A DNA stretch of 64,000 nt. Origin: Acinetobacter tianfuensis. Its GTDB lineage: Bacteria > Pseudomonadota > Gammaproteobacteria > Pseudomonadales > Moraxellaceae. Made by a program: the position numbers and the translations under genes. Positions 20,351-28,963 of this stretch are shown piece by piece. Under the pieces are notes generated by a model, which saw only the letters and a list, made by a program, of their open reading frames with translations, ran no database searches and had not been told where the DNA came from. The first letter of the stretch is position 1. Each line of letters opens with the position of its first letter. Location: positions 124,001 to 188,000 of the forward strand of contig NZ_RAXV01000002.1 of assembly GCF_003611465.1 (NCBI RefSeq), written 5' to 3'.

Positions 20351-20364
20351 GCAGCAAAACGCAA

Positions 20365-20402
20365 CAAAAAAGGCACCTCGATTTATCGAAGTGCCTTTTT
20401 TA
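20365..20402 (+). terminator. Terminator after the small Cys-cluster gene
   Basis: An AAAAAAGGCAC arm pairs with GTGCCTTTTTT, and an inner TCGAT/ATCGA pairing is separated by one mismatch. The T-tract follows directly. Confidence 0.82.
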
Positions 20403-20527
20403 AGGCCTGCACTAAAATGCTTCTGCGCCGTGTGTAAAAGCAAATGACTGCTTTGTATAAATTTTCTGCGCTTTTTTTGATATGCTGAAACAAAATGAAT
20501 AAATAAAATCAAAAATAAGGATTGATG

Positions 20528-20776
20528 ATGAAATCATTTGTGATTGCCTTGATGCTATGTTTAAGCACCATACTCACTGGGTGCAGCAGCATACCTGAAG
20601 CCTGTACAAGCTATTGGAAACAAATTGAACAGCTGTCCAAACAAATGGGGATGAGTGATATGCAAATTGAAAATAATAAAATTGCTTTTGAAAATAAAAT
20701 AAAAGCGATGCCGAAACAAGAAGCTGTGCAAAGCTGTACCGCCAAAAGCAGCTTTCTCAACCTAGCGAAAAAATAA
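20528..20776 (+). CDS. Small predicted lipoprotein, unknown function
   Basis: Starting at the ATG at 20528 (AAGG 7 nt upstream; ATG at 20525 is possible), the protein has 82 residues. The signal sequence MKSFVIALMLCLSTILTGC ends in an LTGC lipobox, so the mature protein is lipid-anchored at Cys 19. The mature part is short and helical, with paired cysteines (PEACTSYW near residue 25 and VQSCTAK near 71) that could form a disulfide in the periplasm. It may belong to a small DUF lipoprotein family, but I cannot name it with certainty. It is isolated from its neighbours. Confidence 0.75.
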   Translation: MKSFVIALMLCLSTILTGCSSIPEACTSYWKQIEQLSKQMGMSDMQIENNKIAFENKIKAMPKQEAVQSCTAKSSFLNLAKK

Positions 20777-21054
20777 GCTTTCAGCTGCATTGCATTATTT
20801 ACAGTGCATAGGCTCTGTATATGCCAATATCGAGCCTAAATGCCTAAACTCATCATTTCTATAAAGCAAGGATATACGTGCTGGATAAAAGGCATGCAAT
20901 TCAATGCGCATAGGCATACTTTTAAAAAATCTTTCATCACGCATCCCCCTGCCAAATGCTTAGACAAAGTCTAGTTGAATAGGTCGCTTAATTCACACAA
21001 AAGCATTAGACTAGGTGCTAAAATACAGTTGTAACTTTATTGGCTAACGTAGGC

Positions 21055-21591
21055 ATGCAACAGCACAGAAAACGGTTTCCTTTAGGGGCGCATTTAATCG
21101 TCAAACATTTTGGCTATACTCATCACGGCATCTATGCTGGACGAGGCAGAGTAATTCATTACTCAGGTTTCGCACATCTATTTAAAAAGCATCCCATTGA
21201 AATGACCACGATTGAGCAATTCAGCCATGGCCGAATGATCACAATCCAGCGTTATGAAAACCCTAAATTCAGCGGCCGCAGAGTTGTTCGCCGCATGCGC
21301 AGCCGTATGCATGAAAACAGCTACCACTTAATTACCAATAATTGTGAACATCTATGCACCTGGGCTATTACCGGTGTAGAAAGCAGTCCGCAAGTCTTCC
21401 GTATGATGAACCGGCTTACAACCATTGGTTATGTGAGTTCAGCAATGAGCTTTATGAACAGTTTATTCCTCACGCTAACAACAACAAGTTTTGCCTTAGT
21501 ATTGTATATTAAGAAAAAATTGCGCGATAAAGCCAATCAGCGTTTAAGCGATTATTTAGAATTTCGCAATCAGCAGCATAAAAACCGTTAA
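21055..21591 (+). CDS. LRAT-like / NlpC-P60-superfamily protein with C-terminal membrane segment
   Basis: This 178-residue protein resembles the lecithin:retinol acyltransferase branch of the papain-like NlpC/P60 superfamily. The H-box reads GAHLIVKHFGYTHHGIYAG followed by VIHYSG, giving the two His residues. The nucleophile Cys sits in TNNCEHLCTW, an NCEH motif as in LRAT. A hydrophobic stretch near residues 127-150 (MSFMNSLFLTLTTTSFALVLYI) suggests a membrane anchor. Family members act as acyltransferases, amidases or lipases; the bacterial substrate is unknown. An upstream in-frame TTG at 21040 is a less likely start. The helicase-nuclease gene follows after 162 bp. Confidence 0.82.
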   Translation: MQQHRKRFPLGAHLIVKHFGYTHHGIYAGRGRVIHYSGFAHLFKKHPIEMTTIEQFSHGRMITIQRYENPKFSGRRVVRRMRSRMHENSYHLITNNCEHLCTWAITGVESSPQVFRMMNRLTTIGYVSSAMSFMNSLFLTLTTTSFALVLYIKKKLRDKANQRLSDYLEFRNQQHKNR

Positions 21592-21753
21592 AAGGTCGGC
21601 CCAGCCGCTTTCCAGCTCTTGCTTAACTGCATCCATATTATTATTTTATAAGCAGATTTATGCTTTTTTCTGCAGCCCTGCATAAAATACAGGCCGCCTG
21701 CTAAAGCCATTTGTCTTATCTCCTGCAAAACCTGTCCAGCCTGAGTCGCATCC

Positions 21754-24459
21754 ATGCTTGTATTCAATCCAGAACAGCTCAAAATTATCCATCTAACCAC
21801 AGGCTATCATGCATGTTTAGCGCCCGCTGGCAGCGGAAAAACAGAAGTACTGACTGAACGGATTGTGCAAGCGCTTGAACGCGGTGTAAAAGCATCAGAT
21901 ATTTTATGCCTGACCTTTACCAACCGCGCCGGTTTAAACATGCGGGAAAAAGTCAATTCACGGCTAGGCAAAAATTTTCCAAACCTATTGATTGGCAATA
22001 TGCATGCTTTTTGCTTTAAAACATTAATACAGCCCTATGCCAAACAGCAGCGCGACTTAATTAATGAAGAACTGCAAAAAAGGCTGCTGCGCCAAGCTTC
22101 AGTGCAGCTGCAAAATCTGCTGAAAGAGCCCTATCCAGCTATACTGCAGCAGCTCGAACACTGTTTAAATCTCTACGGCTTACATACTGGAGCGCTGCAA
22201 GGGTTTTCTCCAGATCATATTCAGTATTGCGCCTATCAAATTTTCGAAGTTGAAAACTCCTATGAACGCTGGAACATTGACAGCATCCGTAACTTAATTT
22301 TACCTCTGATCTCAAATGCGCGGCACTATCTCGCTGCTGTGCAGAAGGACTTTATCCGCCAGCGCCTGAAAACTTTAGATCAAAACATTCCCGATACATC
22401 TGTCAAATATGCCTTTATTTTGGCGGTTTATTACAATGAGGCCTATCAGCAGCTGAAACAGCATTATCATTTTTATGATTATGATGACTTAATTATTGAT
22501 ACATTAACATTGCAAAACCAAGAACATGCTAAACGCTATGCTTGGGTGCAGATTGATGAAGTACAGGATCTTTCCCCGCTGCACTGGCTGCTGATCGATC
22601 ATTTAGTTACCGCAGATGCTCATATTTTAATTTTAGGCGATTTAAACCAATCTATTTACCGCTTCATGGGCGCATCCGTAGAATTGACTGAGCAGCGCTT
22701 AGGGAAAAATGTTTATATACTGGAAGAAAACTACCGCAGTCCAGATAATTTGGTTCAGCTGTCAAATGACTATGCAGCAGCCCAGCTCAACAAAAAATAT
22801 AAAATCAAAGCCCGCGCCAATAAGCGCGCGCACGCTAAAGCTTTGCAGCATTTGCATCGTCAATATGACACCGAGCAGACCGAAGATCTGATTGCCTGTA
22901 TTCGTAAAGCAAACCGTACCCATGAATCTCTGGCAGTGCTTCTGTCAACCAACAAGCAAGCTGAAGCCTTTTCCGATGCATTAAATACTTATGAAATGCC
23001 CCACTTTTTTGTTGCTCAAGATGATTTGCTGACCCGCGAATTTTACTTAGACTTCATGGCATTTATCAGTGCGCTGCAAAACCCTGAAAACCGTTTAGCT
23101 TGGGCGCGCCTGCTGTGGCGCTTTGGCAACGTACAGCATAATAAACCTGTGCATTTAAAAGAAACAGAAGCGCAATTCGCTGCCATTAAATTGGTTCATG
23201 AGCTCGCAGAAAATGGCTGCTGGCTGAATAACTTTCTGAATATTGAAGACTGTTTTCAGCACCGTCAGCAGCAGCTGAAAAGCTATTTTAATCATGGCAG
23301 CGCAGCTTTTTTTGATACTGAAACTACAGGTTTAAACTATACTGCTGACGATATTATTCAAATTGCCGCAGTAACGCATCAGCAAGAACTTAATTTATAT
23401 TGCCATACTTCACTTGATCTAACTGAAAGCAGCAAGGTCCATCAAATCAGCGCAGCCACACTGGAAAGACACGGCGCACCGAACCATACGCAGCTGCATG
23501 CATTTATGGCATTTAATCCAGACAGCGCTCTCATTGCACATAATTTAAAATTTGATCAAGCAATGCTGAATGAAAATATCCGTAAATATGCGCCCGAATT
23601 GACTGAAAGCTTCTTTAGCCGGCCAAAATTTTGCTCATTAGAACTGAGCAGACAGCTTTTCCCACGGCTAGATAGCTATAAATTAGGAGATTTACTGCAG
23701 CAATTTAATTTAGAAGGCCAAAACAGCCATAACGCACTGGACGATGTGAAAGCTGGCCGCTCGCTGCTCTCCCATTTAGTCAAGAAAATTGAAGAAAATG
23801 AACCTGCGCTGACTCACCTGCTGACACAGGCCGAAAAATGCCTCAATGCTTTCAACCGCAGCCTAAGCCCGCTTTGGAACTTGGCTCAATACAGCATCCA
23901 GTGCAACCGTGACTTTAAAATTCAGCAGCTGTTTACCTTATATATTCATTATATCCGCGACATGAACCGTCAGCTTTACGAAGGCTACGCCGAAAAAAAT
24001 ATTGATCAGCTGCAGCAAAAGCTATTTAACCATGCGCAATATCATTATGATCAAATCCAAGATGCCTATCACTATTTTGATGAAGTCATTCCATTTTACC
24101 AAACCGCTAAAGAATCTGATCTAATCACGCCAAATGACCATTTAGTTGTCAGCACGATCCACCGTTCTAAAGGCTTAGAATTCGACCATGTCATCCTGCC
24201 CGATGTTATCGATCAGCATTTTCCAAGCTATATGGTCATCAAAAAACGTCAAAGCAGCTCGCTGCTGCATAAACAGGAAGCCGAACAGCTGTTTCAAGAA
24301 CAGCAGCGGCTGCTTTATGTCGCCATGACACGCGCTAAAAAAAGCCTGATTATCGGCACTTATAATTTTAAAAACCATGAACGCGGCTGGAAGCATCCGC
24401 GGCATTATGACATCACGCAGTTTTTAGCCGCTTATCGCGGACAATTTCAACAGATTTAA
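21754..24459 (+). CDS. UvrD/Rep-family helicase with an internal DEDDh 3'-5' exonuclease domain
   Basis: The 901-residue protein has the SF1A helicase motifs: Walker A APAGSGKT (Lys 29), IDEVQDLSPLH near 268, GDLNQSIYRFMGA near 297, ENYRSP, then STIHRSKGLEFDHVILP from about 800 and LLYVAMTRAKKSL near 860. Between them, about residues 513-690, lies a DnaQ-like fold: FFDTETTGL (Asp 521, Glu 523), HNLKFD (Asp 601) and HNALDD (His 659, Asp 664), a complete DEDDh set. It probably unwinds and trims DNA in repair. The insertion falls where UvrD carries its 2B subdomain. It is distinct from UvrD, Rep and RecB, which lack this domain. Confidence 0.92.
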   Translation: MLVFNPEQLKIIHLTTGYHACLAPAGSGKTEVLTERIVQALERGVKASDILCLTFTNRAGLNMREKVNSRLGKNFPNLLIGNMHAFCFKTLIQPYAKQQRDLINEELQKRLLRQASVQLQNLLKEPYPAILQQLEHCLNLYGLHTGALQGFSPDHIQYCAYQIFEVENSYERWNIDSIRNLILPLISNARHYLAAVQKDFIRQRLKTLDQNIPDTSVKYAFILAVYYNEAYQQLKQHYHFYDYDDLIIDTLTLQNQEHAKRYAWVQIDEVQDLSPLHWLLIDHLVTADAHILILGDLNQSIYRFMGASVELTEQRLGKNVYILEENYRSPDNLVQLSNDYAAAQLNKKYKIKARANKRAHAKALQHLHRQYDTEQTEDLIACIRKANRTHESLAVLLSTNKQAEAFSDALNTYEMPHFFVAQDDLLTREFYLDFMAFISALQNPENRLAWARLLWRFGNVQHNKPVHLKETEAQFAAIKLVHELAENGCWLNNFLNIEDCFQHRQQQLKSYFNHGSAAFFDTETTGLNYTADDIIQIAAVTHQQELNLYCHTSLDLTESSKVHQISAATLERHGAPNHTQLHAFMAFNPDSALIAHNLKFDQAMLNENIRKYAPELTESFFSRPKFCSLELSRQLFPRLDSYKLGDLLQQFNLEGQNSHNALDDVKAGRSLLSHLVKKIEENEPALTHLLTQAEKCLNAFNRSLSPLWNLAQYSIQCNRDFKIQQLFTLYIHYIRDMNRQLYEGYAEKNIDQLQQKLFNHAQYHYDQIQDAYHYFDEVIPFYQTAKESDLITPNDHLVVSTIHRSKGLEFDHVILPDVIDQHFPSYMVIKKRQSSSLLHKQEAEQLFQEQQRLLYVAMTRAKKSLIIGTYNFKNHERGWKHPRHYDITQFLAAYRGQFQQI

Positions 24460-24496
24460 TATTAACTGGCTTCGATGAATCAAGCGCAGCAGACTG

Positions 24497-25408
24497 TTAT
24501 AGCAAATTGCCTTTATGTGCCGGTATTGCCGGCGGCAACGCTGCGTCTAAAGAACTCAGCATTTCCCGCTCTACACTTCGTACAATCGAATCTAGAGGCA
24601 GATCATTTTCCTGCAGGCCAAAGGGTTCTTCCAGTTCTGCGCTTAAAGCGTCTAGACCTAAAAACAGATAAGCGATCAGTGCCACAATTACAGGTGTCCA
24701 AAGCCCTAAACTGCCCTGCAAACTAAAAGGCAAAATAAAACAGAAAGAATACACAGCTCTGTGCAGCAGCACTGAATATGAAAATGGCAGCGGTGTAGAA
24801 GAGATACGGTCACAGCCCGCATGAATATTACCCAAAGCCACAATATGCTTACTGAGGCTGTCATAAATAATATCGCTTAACTCACCGCGGTGATATTGAG
24901 CAGCTAAATCCTTTTGCACCATTTCCAGTAAATATTGCGGCGGATTAAAATGCTGCTGCAATTTTTTCCATTGAACATCATCTAAAGCCAGCTGTATTTG
25001 GCTAAAGCTCAAATTTGCCGGCTGCTTGCGCAAACGGTCACGCAGCAATCCGCTAAACTGCATCACTCGATACATCATCGCTTCACGCGCTTGCAGCTGC
25101 ATCACATGACTGTCACGGCAGATATGGCGGGTTTGCGCAATCAGTGCCCCCCATAGCTTCCGGCCTTCCCACCAGCGGTCATAGCAGGCATTGTTTCTAA
25201 AGCTGATAAAAATAGAAAGAATTACACCAAAAATGGTGAAGCCAAAGGCTGGCACTTCAGCCAGATTGACATAATGCCGCAGCCCCAAATACACCAGTAA
25301 TGCAGAGATCAGAACCACGATCAGCAATGCTGGCATGACCTTGGGTAAAATTGTACCATGCCAGGCAAATAACAGCTTAAAGCTATTCTCTTTATCGCGG
25401 ATAATCAT
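24497..25408 (-). CDS. Bestrophin-family (UPF0187) membrane channel
   Basis: The 303-residue inner-membrane protein matches the bacterial bestrophin-like family of pentameric ion channels. The N-terminus has a hydrophobic hairpin (VMPALLIVVLISALLVYLGL) followed by FGFTIFGVILSIFISFRNNACYDRWWEGRKLWGAL in two overlapping parts, the family hallmark. Another pair of membrane segments lies near 225-260 (YSVLLHRAVYSFCFILPF, then LWTPVIVALIAYLFLGLDALSAELEEPFG). The ion carried (anion or Na+) cannot be told from sequence. It converges with the helicase gene, with stops 37 bp apart. Confidence 0.9.
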   Translation of the reverse strand: MIIRDKENSFKLLFAWHGTILPKVMPALLIVVLISALLVYLGLRHYVNLAEVPAFGFTIFGVILSIFISFRNNACYDRWWEGRKLWGALIAQTRHICRDSHVMQLQAREAMMYRVMQFSGLLRDRLRKQPANLSFSQIQLALDDVQWKKLQQHFNPPQYLLEMVQKDLAAQYHRGELSDIIYDSLSKHIVALGNIHAGCDRISSTPLPFSYSVLLHRAVYSFCFILPFSLQGSLGLWTPVIVALIAYLFLGLDALSAELEEPFGLQENDLPLDSIVRSVEREMLSSLDAALPPAIPAHKGNLL

Positions 25409-25438
25409 TAGCTCTTCCTATTTCTCAAATACTGCCTT

Positions 25439-25467
25439 AAAAAAAGCCCAACCGAGGTTGAGCTTTT
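25439..25467 (-). terminator. Terminator of glnS
   Basis: On the minus strand, AAAAGCTCAACCTCGGTTGGGCTTTTTTT-type bases at this site form a stem with one bulge and end in T7. It lies between glnS and the downstream bestrophin gene. Confidence 0.65.
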
Positions 25468-25541
25468 GATTAAGATCGCAAGCTGCTGCAAAGATTCATA
25501 TCCATCGAGACATTCCTCTTACTACAGCATAAGCAGCCTTC

Positions 25542-27269
25542 TTATTTAGCAGGTTTAAAACTGTCTTTTAAGTCCAAAATACGGTTAAAGACAGGTTTTT
25601 CACTTGTATAGTCGTGCTGATCTGCAACGAAGTAACCTTCACGCTCAAACTGGAAACGGTCTTCAGGCTGAACTTGCGCCAAAGATGGTTCCACAACTGC
25701 TTCTACAACAGTTAAAGAGTTTGGATTTAGGTTTTCCAAGAAGTCTTCACCTACTTCTGGGTCAGCTTCTGTAAACAGACGGTCATAAATACGCACTTCC
25801 GCTTTTACGCCTTTAGACGCTGATACCCAATGGATCACACCTTTCACCTTACGGCCTTCTGGGTTTTTCCCTAAGGTTTCAGGGTCAATGGAACATTTCA
25901 GCTCAACCACTTCACCATTTTCATCTTTAATCACTTCATCGCATTTAATGACATATGCATGACGCAAACGAACTTCACCGCCTGGAATTAAACGTTTAAA
26001 GCCTTTAGGCGGCTCTTCCTCAAAATCTTTACGGTCAATATACAGCTCAGACGTTAAAGGAATAATACGTTCCCCCATGTCTACGTTCGGATGACGCGCA
26101 TGCACCAAATCCATCGCTTCAGGCAAGTTGGTTAAAGTAACTTTCAGCGGGTTCAGCACTGCCATAGCGCGGCTTGCCGTATTTTCTAAAGATTGGCGGA
26201 TGCAGAATTCCAGCATAGCAACATCAACAATACTGCCATCGACCTTAGTCACACCTACACGCTTACAGAAGTCACGCAGACCTTCTGGCGTGAAACCGCG
26301 GCGGCGCATGCCAACCACTGTAGGCATACGGGGATCGTCCCAGCCATTTACAAAGCCGCCCTCGACTAAACGGCGCAATTTACGCTTAGACGTAATCGTA
26401 TAATCGACATTTAAGCGGCTAGACTCATACTGACGCGGCACTGCAGGCGATTCAACTTTTTCTACTACCCAGTCGTAAAATGGACGGTGATCGACAAACT
26501 CCAGCGTACACAATGAATGCGTTACACCTTCAATGGCATCAGACAAAGGATGCGCATAGTCGTACATTGGATAAATTTTCCAAGTATCGCCTGTTTGATG
26601 GTGCTCAGAATGCAAAATACGGTACAAAATTGGGTCACGCATATGTACGTTTGGTGAAGCCATATCAATTTTGGCACGCAACACAGCCTGACCTTCTGCA
26701 AACTCGCCGTTACGCATTTTTTCAAAGCGTTCAAGGTTTTCTGCAACCGTTGCATCACGCTGCGGTGAATTTTTACCCAAATCCACAAAGTTGCCGCGGT
26801 TTAAACGAATTTCTTCTGGGCTTTGCAAATCGACATAGGCATCACCTTGTTCAATCAGCTTAATGGCCCATGTGTATAATTGGTCAAAATAGCTAGACGC
26901 ATAACGCGGTTCGCCATCCCATTCAAAACCTAGCCATTTCACGTCATTTGCAATGCCGTCTACATATTCTTGTTCTTCAGCACCTGGGTTTGTATCATCA
27001 AAACGCAGGTTGCATACGCCATTAAACTCATCTGCTATGCCGAAGTTCAGGCAGATCGCTTTGACGTGACCAATGTGCAAATAGCCATTTGGTTCAGGCG
27101 GAAAACGTGTCACCACTTGTTTTGTAAGGCCAGAAGCTAAATCTTCTGTAATCACTTGGCGTACAAAGTCTAAGCCTGGCTGTTGTTCTTGCTGCGCAGC
27201 ATCGACAGAGGCATTGTTACTTGGTGTCGGGTTATTTGGCAGAGATGAAACAACATCATTTGGCTTCAT
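25542..27269 (-). CDS. glnS: Glutaminyl-tRNA synthetase
   Basis: GlnRS charges tRNA-Gln with glutamine. The 575-residue protein is a class I synthetase with the HIGH motif in [15 protein letters not shown] near residue 67 and the KMSKS equivalent [10 protein letters not shown] near 305. A C-terminal anticodon-binding beta-barrel follows ([19 protein letters not shown] region). It is about 20 residues longer than the E. coli enzyme owing to a low-complexity N-terminal extension ([20 protein letters not shown]). No strong ribosome-binding site marks the first ATG, so that extension is slightly uncertain. It is divergent from ppiB. Confidence 0.97.
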   Translation of the reverse strand: MKPNDVVSSLPNNPTPSNNASVDAAQQEQQPGLDFVRQVITEDLASGLTKQVVTRFPPEPNGYLHIGHVKAICLNFGIADEFNGVCNLRFDDTNPGAEEQEYVDGIANDVKWLGFEWDGEPRYASSYFDQLYTWAIKLIEQGDAYVDLQSPEEIRLNRGNFVDLGKNSPQRDATVAENLERFEKMRNGEFAEGQAVLRAKIDMASPNVHMRDPILYRILHSEHHQTGDTWKIYPMYDYAHPLSDAIEGVTHSLCTLEFVDHRPFYDWVVEKVESPAVPRQYESSRLNVDYTITSKRKLRRLVEGGFVNGWDDPRMPTVVGMRRRGFTPEGLRDFCKRVGVTKVDGSIVDVAMLEFCIRQSLENTASRAMAVLNPLKVTLTNLPEAMDLVHARHPNVDMGERIIPLTSELYIDRKDFEEEPPKGFKRLIPGGEVRLRHAYVIKCDEVIKDENGEVVELKCSIDPETLGKNPEGRKVKGVIHWVSASKGVKAEVRIYDRLFTEADPEVGEDFLENLNPNSLTVVEAVVEPSLAQVQPEDRFQFEREGYFVADQHDYTSEKPVFNRILDLKDSFKPAK

Positions 27270-27418
27270 AGTTCTAAAATCACTTCTGGTAAAATATTAG
27301 TTCAAAAATACAGACTGTACCGTATTCATGCAAACCAAGCTGATTGCTTGAATCATGAATGATAAACAGGCCTTTAAACGTAATTTGATCTTTTTAACAA
27401 AGAAAATAACGTTTTTAC

Positions 27419-27448
27419 TTGCCTTGTAGTTTACAGTTTGCTTATGCT
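27419..27448 (+). promoter_or_regulatory. Candidate sigma-70 promoter of ppiB
   Basis: TTGCCT at 27419-27424 and TATGCT at 27443-27448 are separated by 18 bp, about 50 bp before the ppiB ATG. Confidence 0.42.
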
Positions 27449-27500
27449 TCTCACAACCAAAAACCCATGGCTTTAATGTCCATGTTCAGGAGATTACACA

Positions 27501-28010
27501 ATGAGTTTTCCTCAAGTAGAGTTAAACACCAATAAAGGCCGTATTGTTCTTGAGCTTAACAGTGAAAAAGCACCAAAAACTGTAGCTAACTTCTTAGAAT
27601 ACGTTCGTGACGGCTTCTATGACGGCGTGATTTTCCACCGCGTGATTGATGGTTTCATGATCCAAGGCGGCGGTATGGATGAAAACTTCAAAGAAAAAGC
27701 GACTCGTGACTCTATTGAAAATGAAGCAGACAACGGTTTAAGCAATGATGCAGGCACAATTGCAATGGCTCGTACTCAAGCGCCTCACTCTGCATCTGCT
27801 CAATTCTTCATTAACGTGAAAAATAACTCATTCCTTAACCATACTGGCAAAACAGCTCAAGGCTGGGGTTATGCAGTATTTGGTAAAGTAACTGAAGGTC
27901 TTGATATTGTTGACGCAATCAAAGGCGTTCGTACTGGCAACCGCGGTTACCACGCTGACGTTCCTCTAGAGAACGTTGTCATTGAATCTGCTAAAATCAT
28001 TTCTGAATAA
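27501..28010 (+). CDS. ppiB: Cytoplasmic peptidyl-prolyl cis-trans isomerase B (cyclophilin)
   Basis: PpiB catalyses proline cis-trans isomerisation during protein folding. The 169-residue protein has the cyclophilin core: [14 protein letters not shown] (catalytic Arg) near residue 50, [13 protein letters not shown] near 97, and [16 protein letters not shown] near 125. There is no signal peptide, so it is the cytoplasmic form. A strong AGGAG lies 10 nt upstream of the ATG. A palindromic repeat begins directly at the stop codon and separates it from lpxH. Confidence 0.97.
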   Translation: MSFPQVELNTNKGRIVLELNSEKAPKTVANFLEYVRDGFYDGVIFHRVIDGFMIQGGGMDENFKEKATRDSIENEADNGLSNDAGTIAMARTQAPHSASAQFFINVKNNSFLNHTGKTAQGWGYAVFGKVTEGLDIVDAIKGVRTGNRGYHADVPLENVVIESAKIISE

Positions 28011-28082
28011 GAATCCCTCCTAACCTCCCTTTATAAAAGGGAGGGAAAGTCCCTCTTTTTTAAAGAGGGATTTAGGGAGATT
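28011..28082. repeat. Palindromic intergenic repeat (MITE-like), about 72 bp
   Basis: The element starts at GAATCCCTCCTAACCTCCC and ends at GGGATTTAGGGAGATTC, so its ends are imperfect inverted repeats of about 20 bp. It contains two inner hairpins, CCTCCCTTT/AAAGGGAGG near 28022-28045 and CCCTCTTT/AAAGAGGG near 28050-28070. It fills almost the whole ppiB-lpxH gap. I recall similar CCCTCC-rich palindromes as dispersed repeats in Acinetobacter genomes. It may also act as a terminator for ppiB. Confidence 0.7.
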
Positions 28083-28098
28083 CAAAGGAAAAAGATTC

Positions 28099-28818
28099 GT
28101 GACCTATCTGTTTATCGCTGATTTACATTTGTCACCAGATCACCCTCGACTCGTTCGAGGGTTTTTAGCATTGTTGGATGCTTATAAAAACAAACAGACT
28201 CAGCTGTATATTTTAGGCGACTGGTTTAATGCATGGATTGGCGATGACTACCGTGCGCCTTGGCTGGATGAAATCGTTGCAGCGATGCAAGCCTTCCAGC
28301 AAGCTGGCAATCATATTTACTTTATTGTCGGCAACCGCGATTTTGCCTTAGGTCAGACATTTTTAGATCAGTTTGGCGCACAGCGGTTAAGCGAAGTTGA
28401 ACCTTTAAAAATTGGCGGCATCAATATTCGCCTCGAACACGGCGACCTGCTCTGCACCGATGATGTTTCTTATCAACGCTTCCGCAAAATTATCCGTAAT
28501 CCGCTGATTCTCGGCATTTTAAAAAGCACACCATTAAGTTTCAGGCAGAAGCTTGCCAATGGCTTCCGTAAAAAAAGCCAGCAGGCCAATCAAATCAAGA
28601 GCTATGATGTTATGGATGTAAATGCATCAGCAGTCGAAAATGCTTTGCAGCAAGCTGATTTGCTTATTCATGGCCATACACACCGCCCTGCTGTACATGA
28701 CATCGCACAAAAAAAACGTATTGTTTTAGGTGACTGGCGCGCAGACCAAGCGCAGATTTTAGAAATTGACGAAAAAAGCGTATTAGATGATCTCCATCTA
28801 AAAACTTGGACGTACTAA
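28099..28818 (+). CDS. lpxH: UDP-2,3-diacylglucosamine diphosphatase LpxH
   Basis: LpxH hydrolyses UDP-2,3-diacylglucosamine to lipid X in lipid A synthesis, at the cytoplasmic face of the inner membrane. The 239-residue length matches E. coli (240). The calcineurin-like metal motifs are all present: ADLHLS at the N-terminus, GDWFNAWIGDD near 40, GNRDF near 79, EHGDLLCTDD near 113 and HGHTHRP near 193. The start is GTG at 28099, backed by AAGGAA 8 nt upstream. It follows ppiB across the palindromic repeat. Confidence 0.96.
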   Translation: MTYLFIADLHLSPDHPRLVRGFLALLDAYKNKQTQLYILGDWFNAWIGDDYRAPWLDEIVAAMQAFQQAGNHIYFIVGNRDFALGQTFLDQFGAQRLSEVEPLKIGGINIRLEHGDLLCTDDVSYQRFRKIIRNPLILGILKSTPLSFRQKLANGFRKKSQQANQIKSYDVMDVNASAVENALQQADLLIHGHTHRPAVHDIAQKKRIVLGDWRADQAQILEIDEKSVLDDLHLKTWTY

Positions 28819-28963
28819 AATGATGGGCTATTGCCAACTTGCCAGACATACAGCAGCGGCGCTTGATTAACCCCCATCATCCAATCACTTTTTGTTTATA
28901 AATCAACGGATTATTTGAAGATAATGCCCTCGCATTAGACCAAAACGGTCTAACTGTTTTGCG

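Noticed and set aside
20840..20974. 44-codon plus-strand frame (MPKLIISIKQGYTCW...) between the lipoprotein and LRAT-like genes
   Set aside because: No ribosome-binding site, and composition unlike a real protein; no support beyond an open frame.
21600..21800. Minus-strand reading frame of up to about 70 codons (MDATQAGQVLQEIRQ...) in the gap before the helicase gene
   Set aside because: It overlaps the helicase start, has no ribosome-binding site and no recognisable homology; the coding-like look may be chance. It would need a conservation test to revive.
24497..25408. Possible link between the helicase-nuclease and the bestrophin-like gene as a defence pair
   Set aside because: They are convergent, with separate start regions, and bestrophin-like genes occur widely in housekeeping settings; no defence-like context was found.
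28819..28963. Possible tRNA-like or attachment-site sequence (GACC...GGTC palindrome) beside the pseudogene
   Set aside because: The short GACCAAAACGGTC dyad does not fold as a tRNA and no integrase or duplicated edge is visible.
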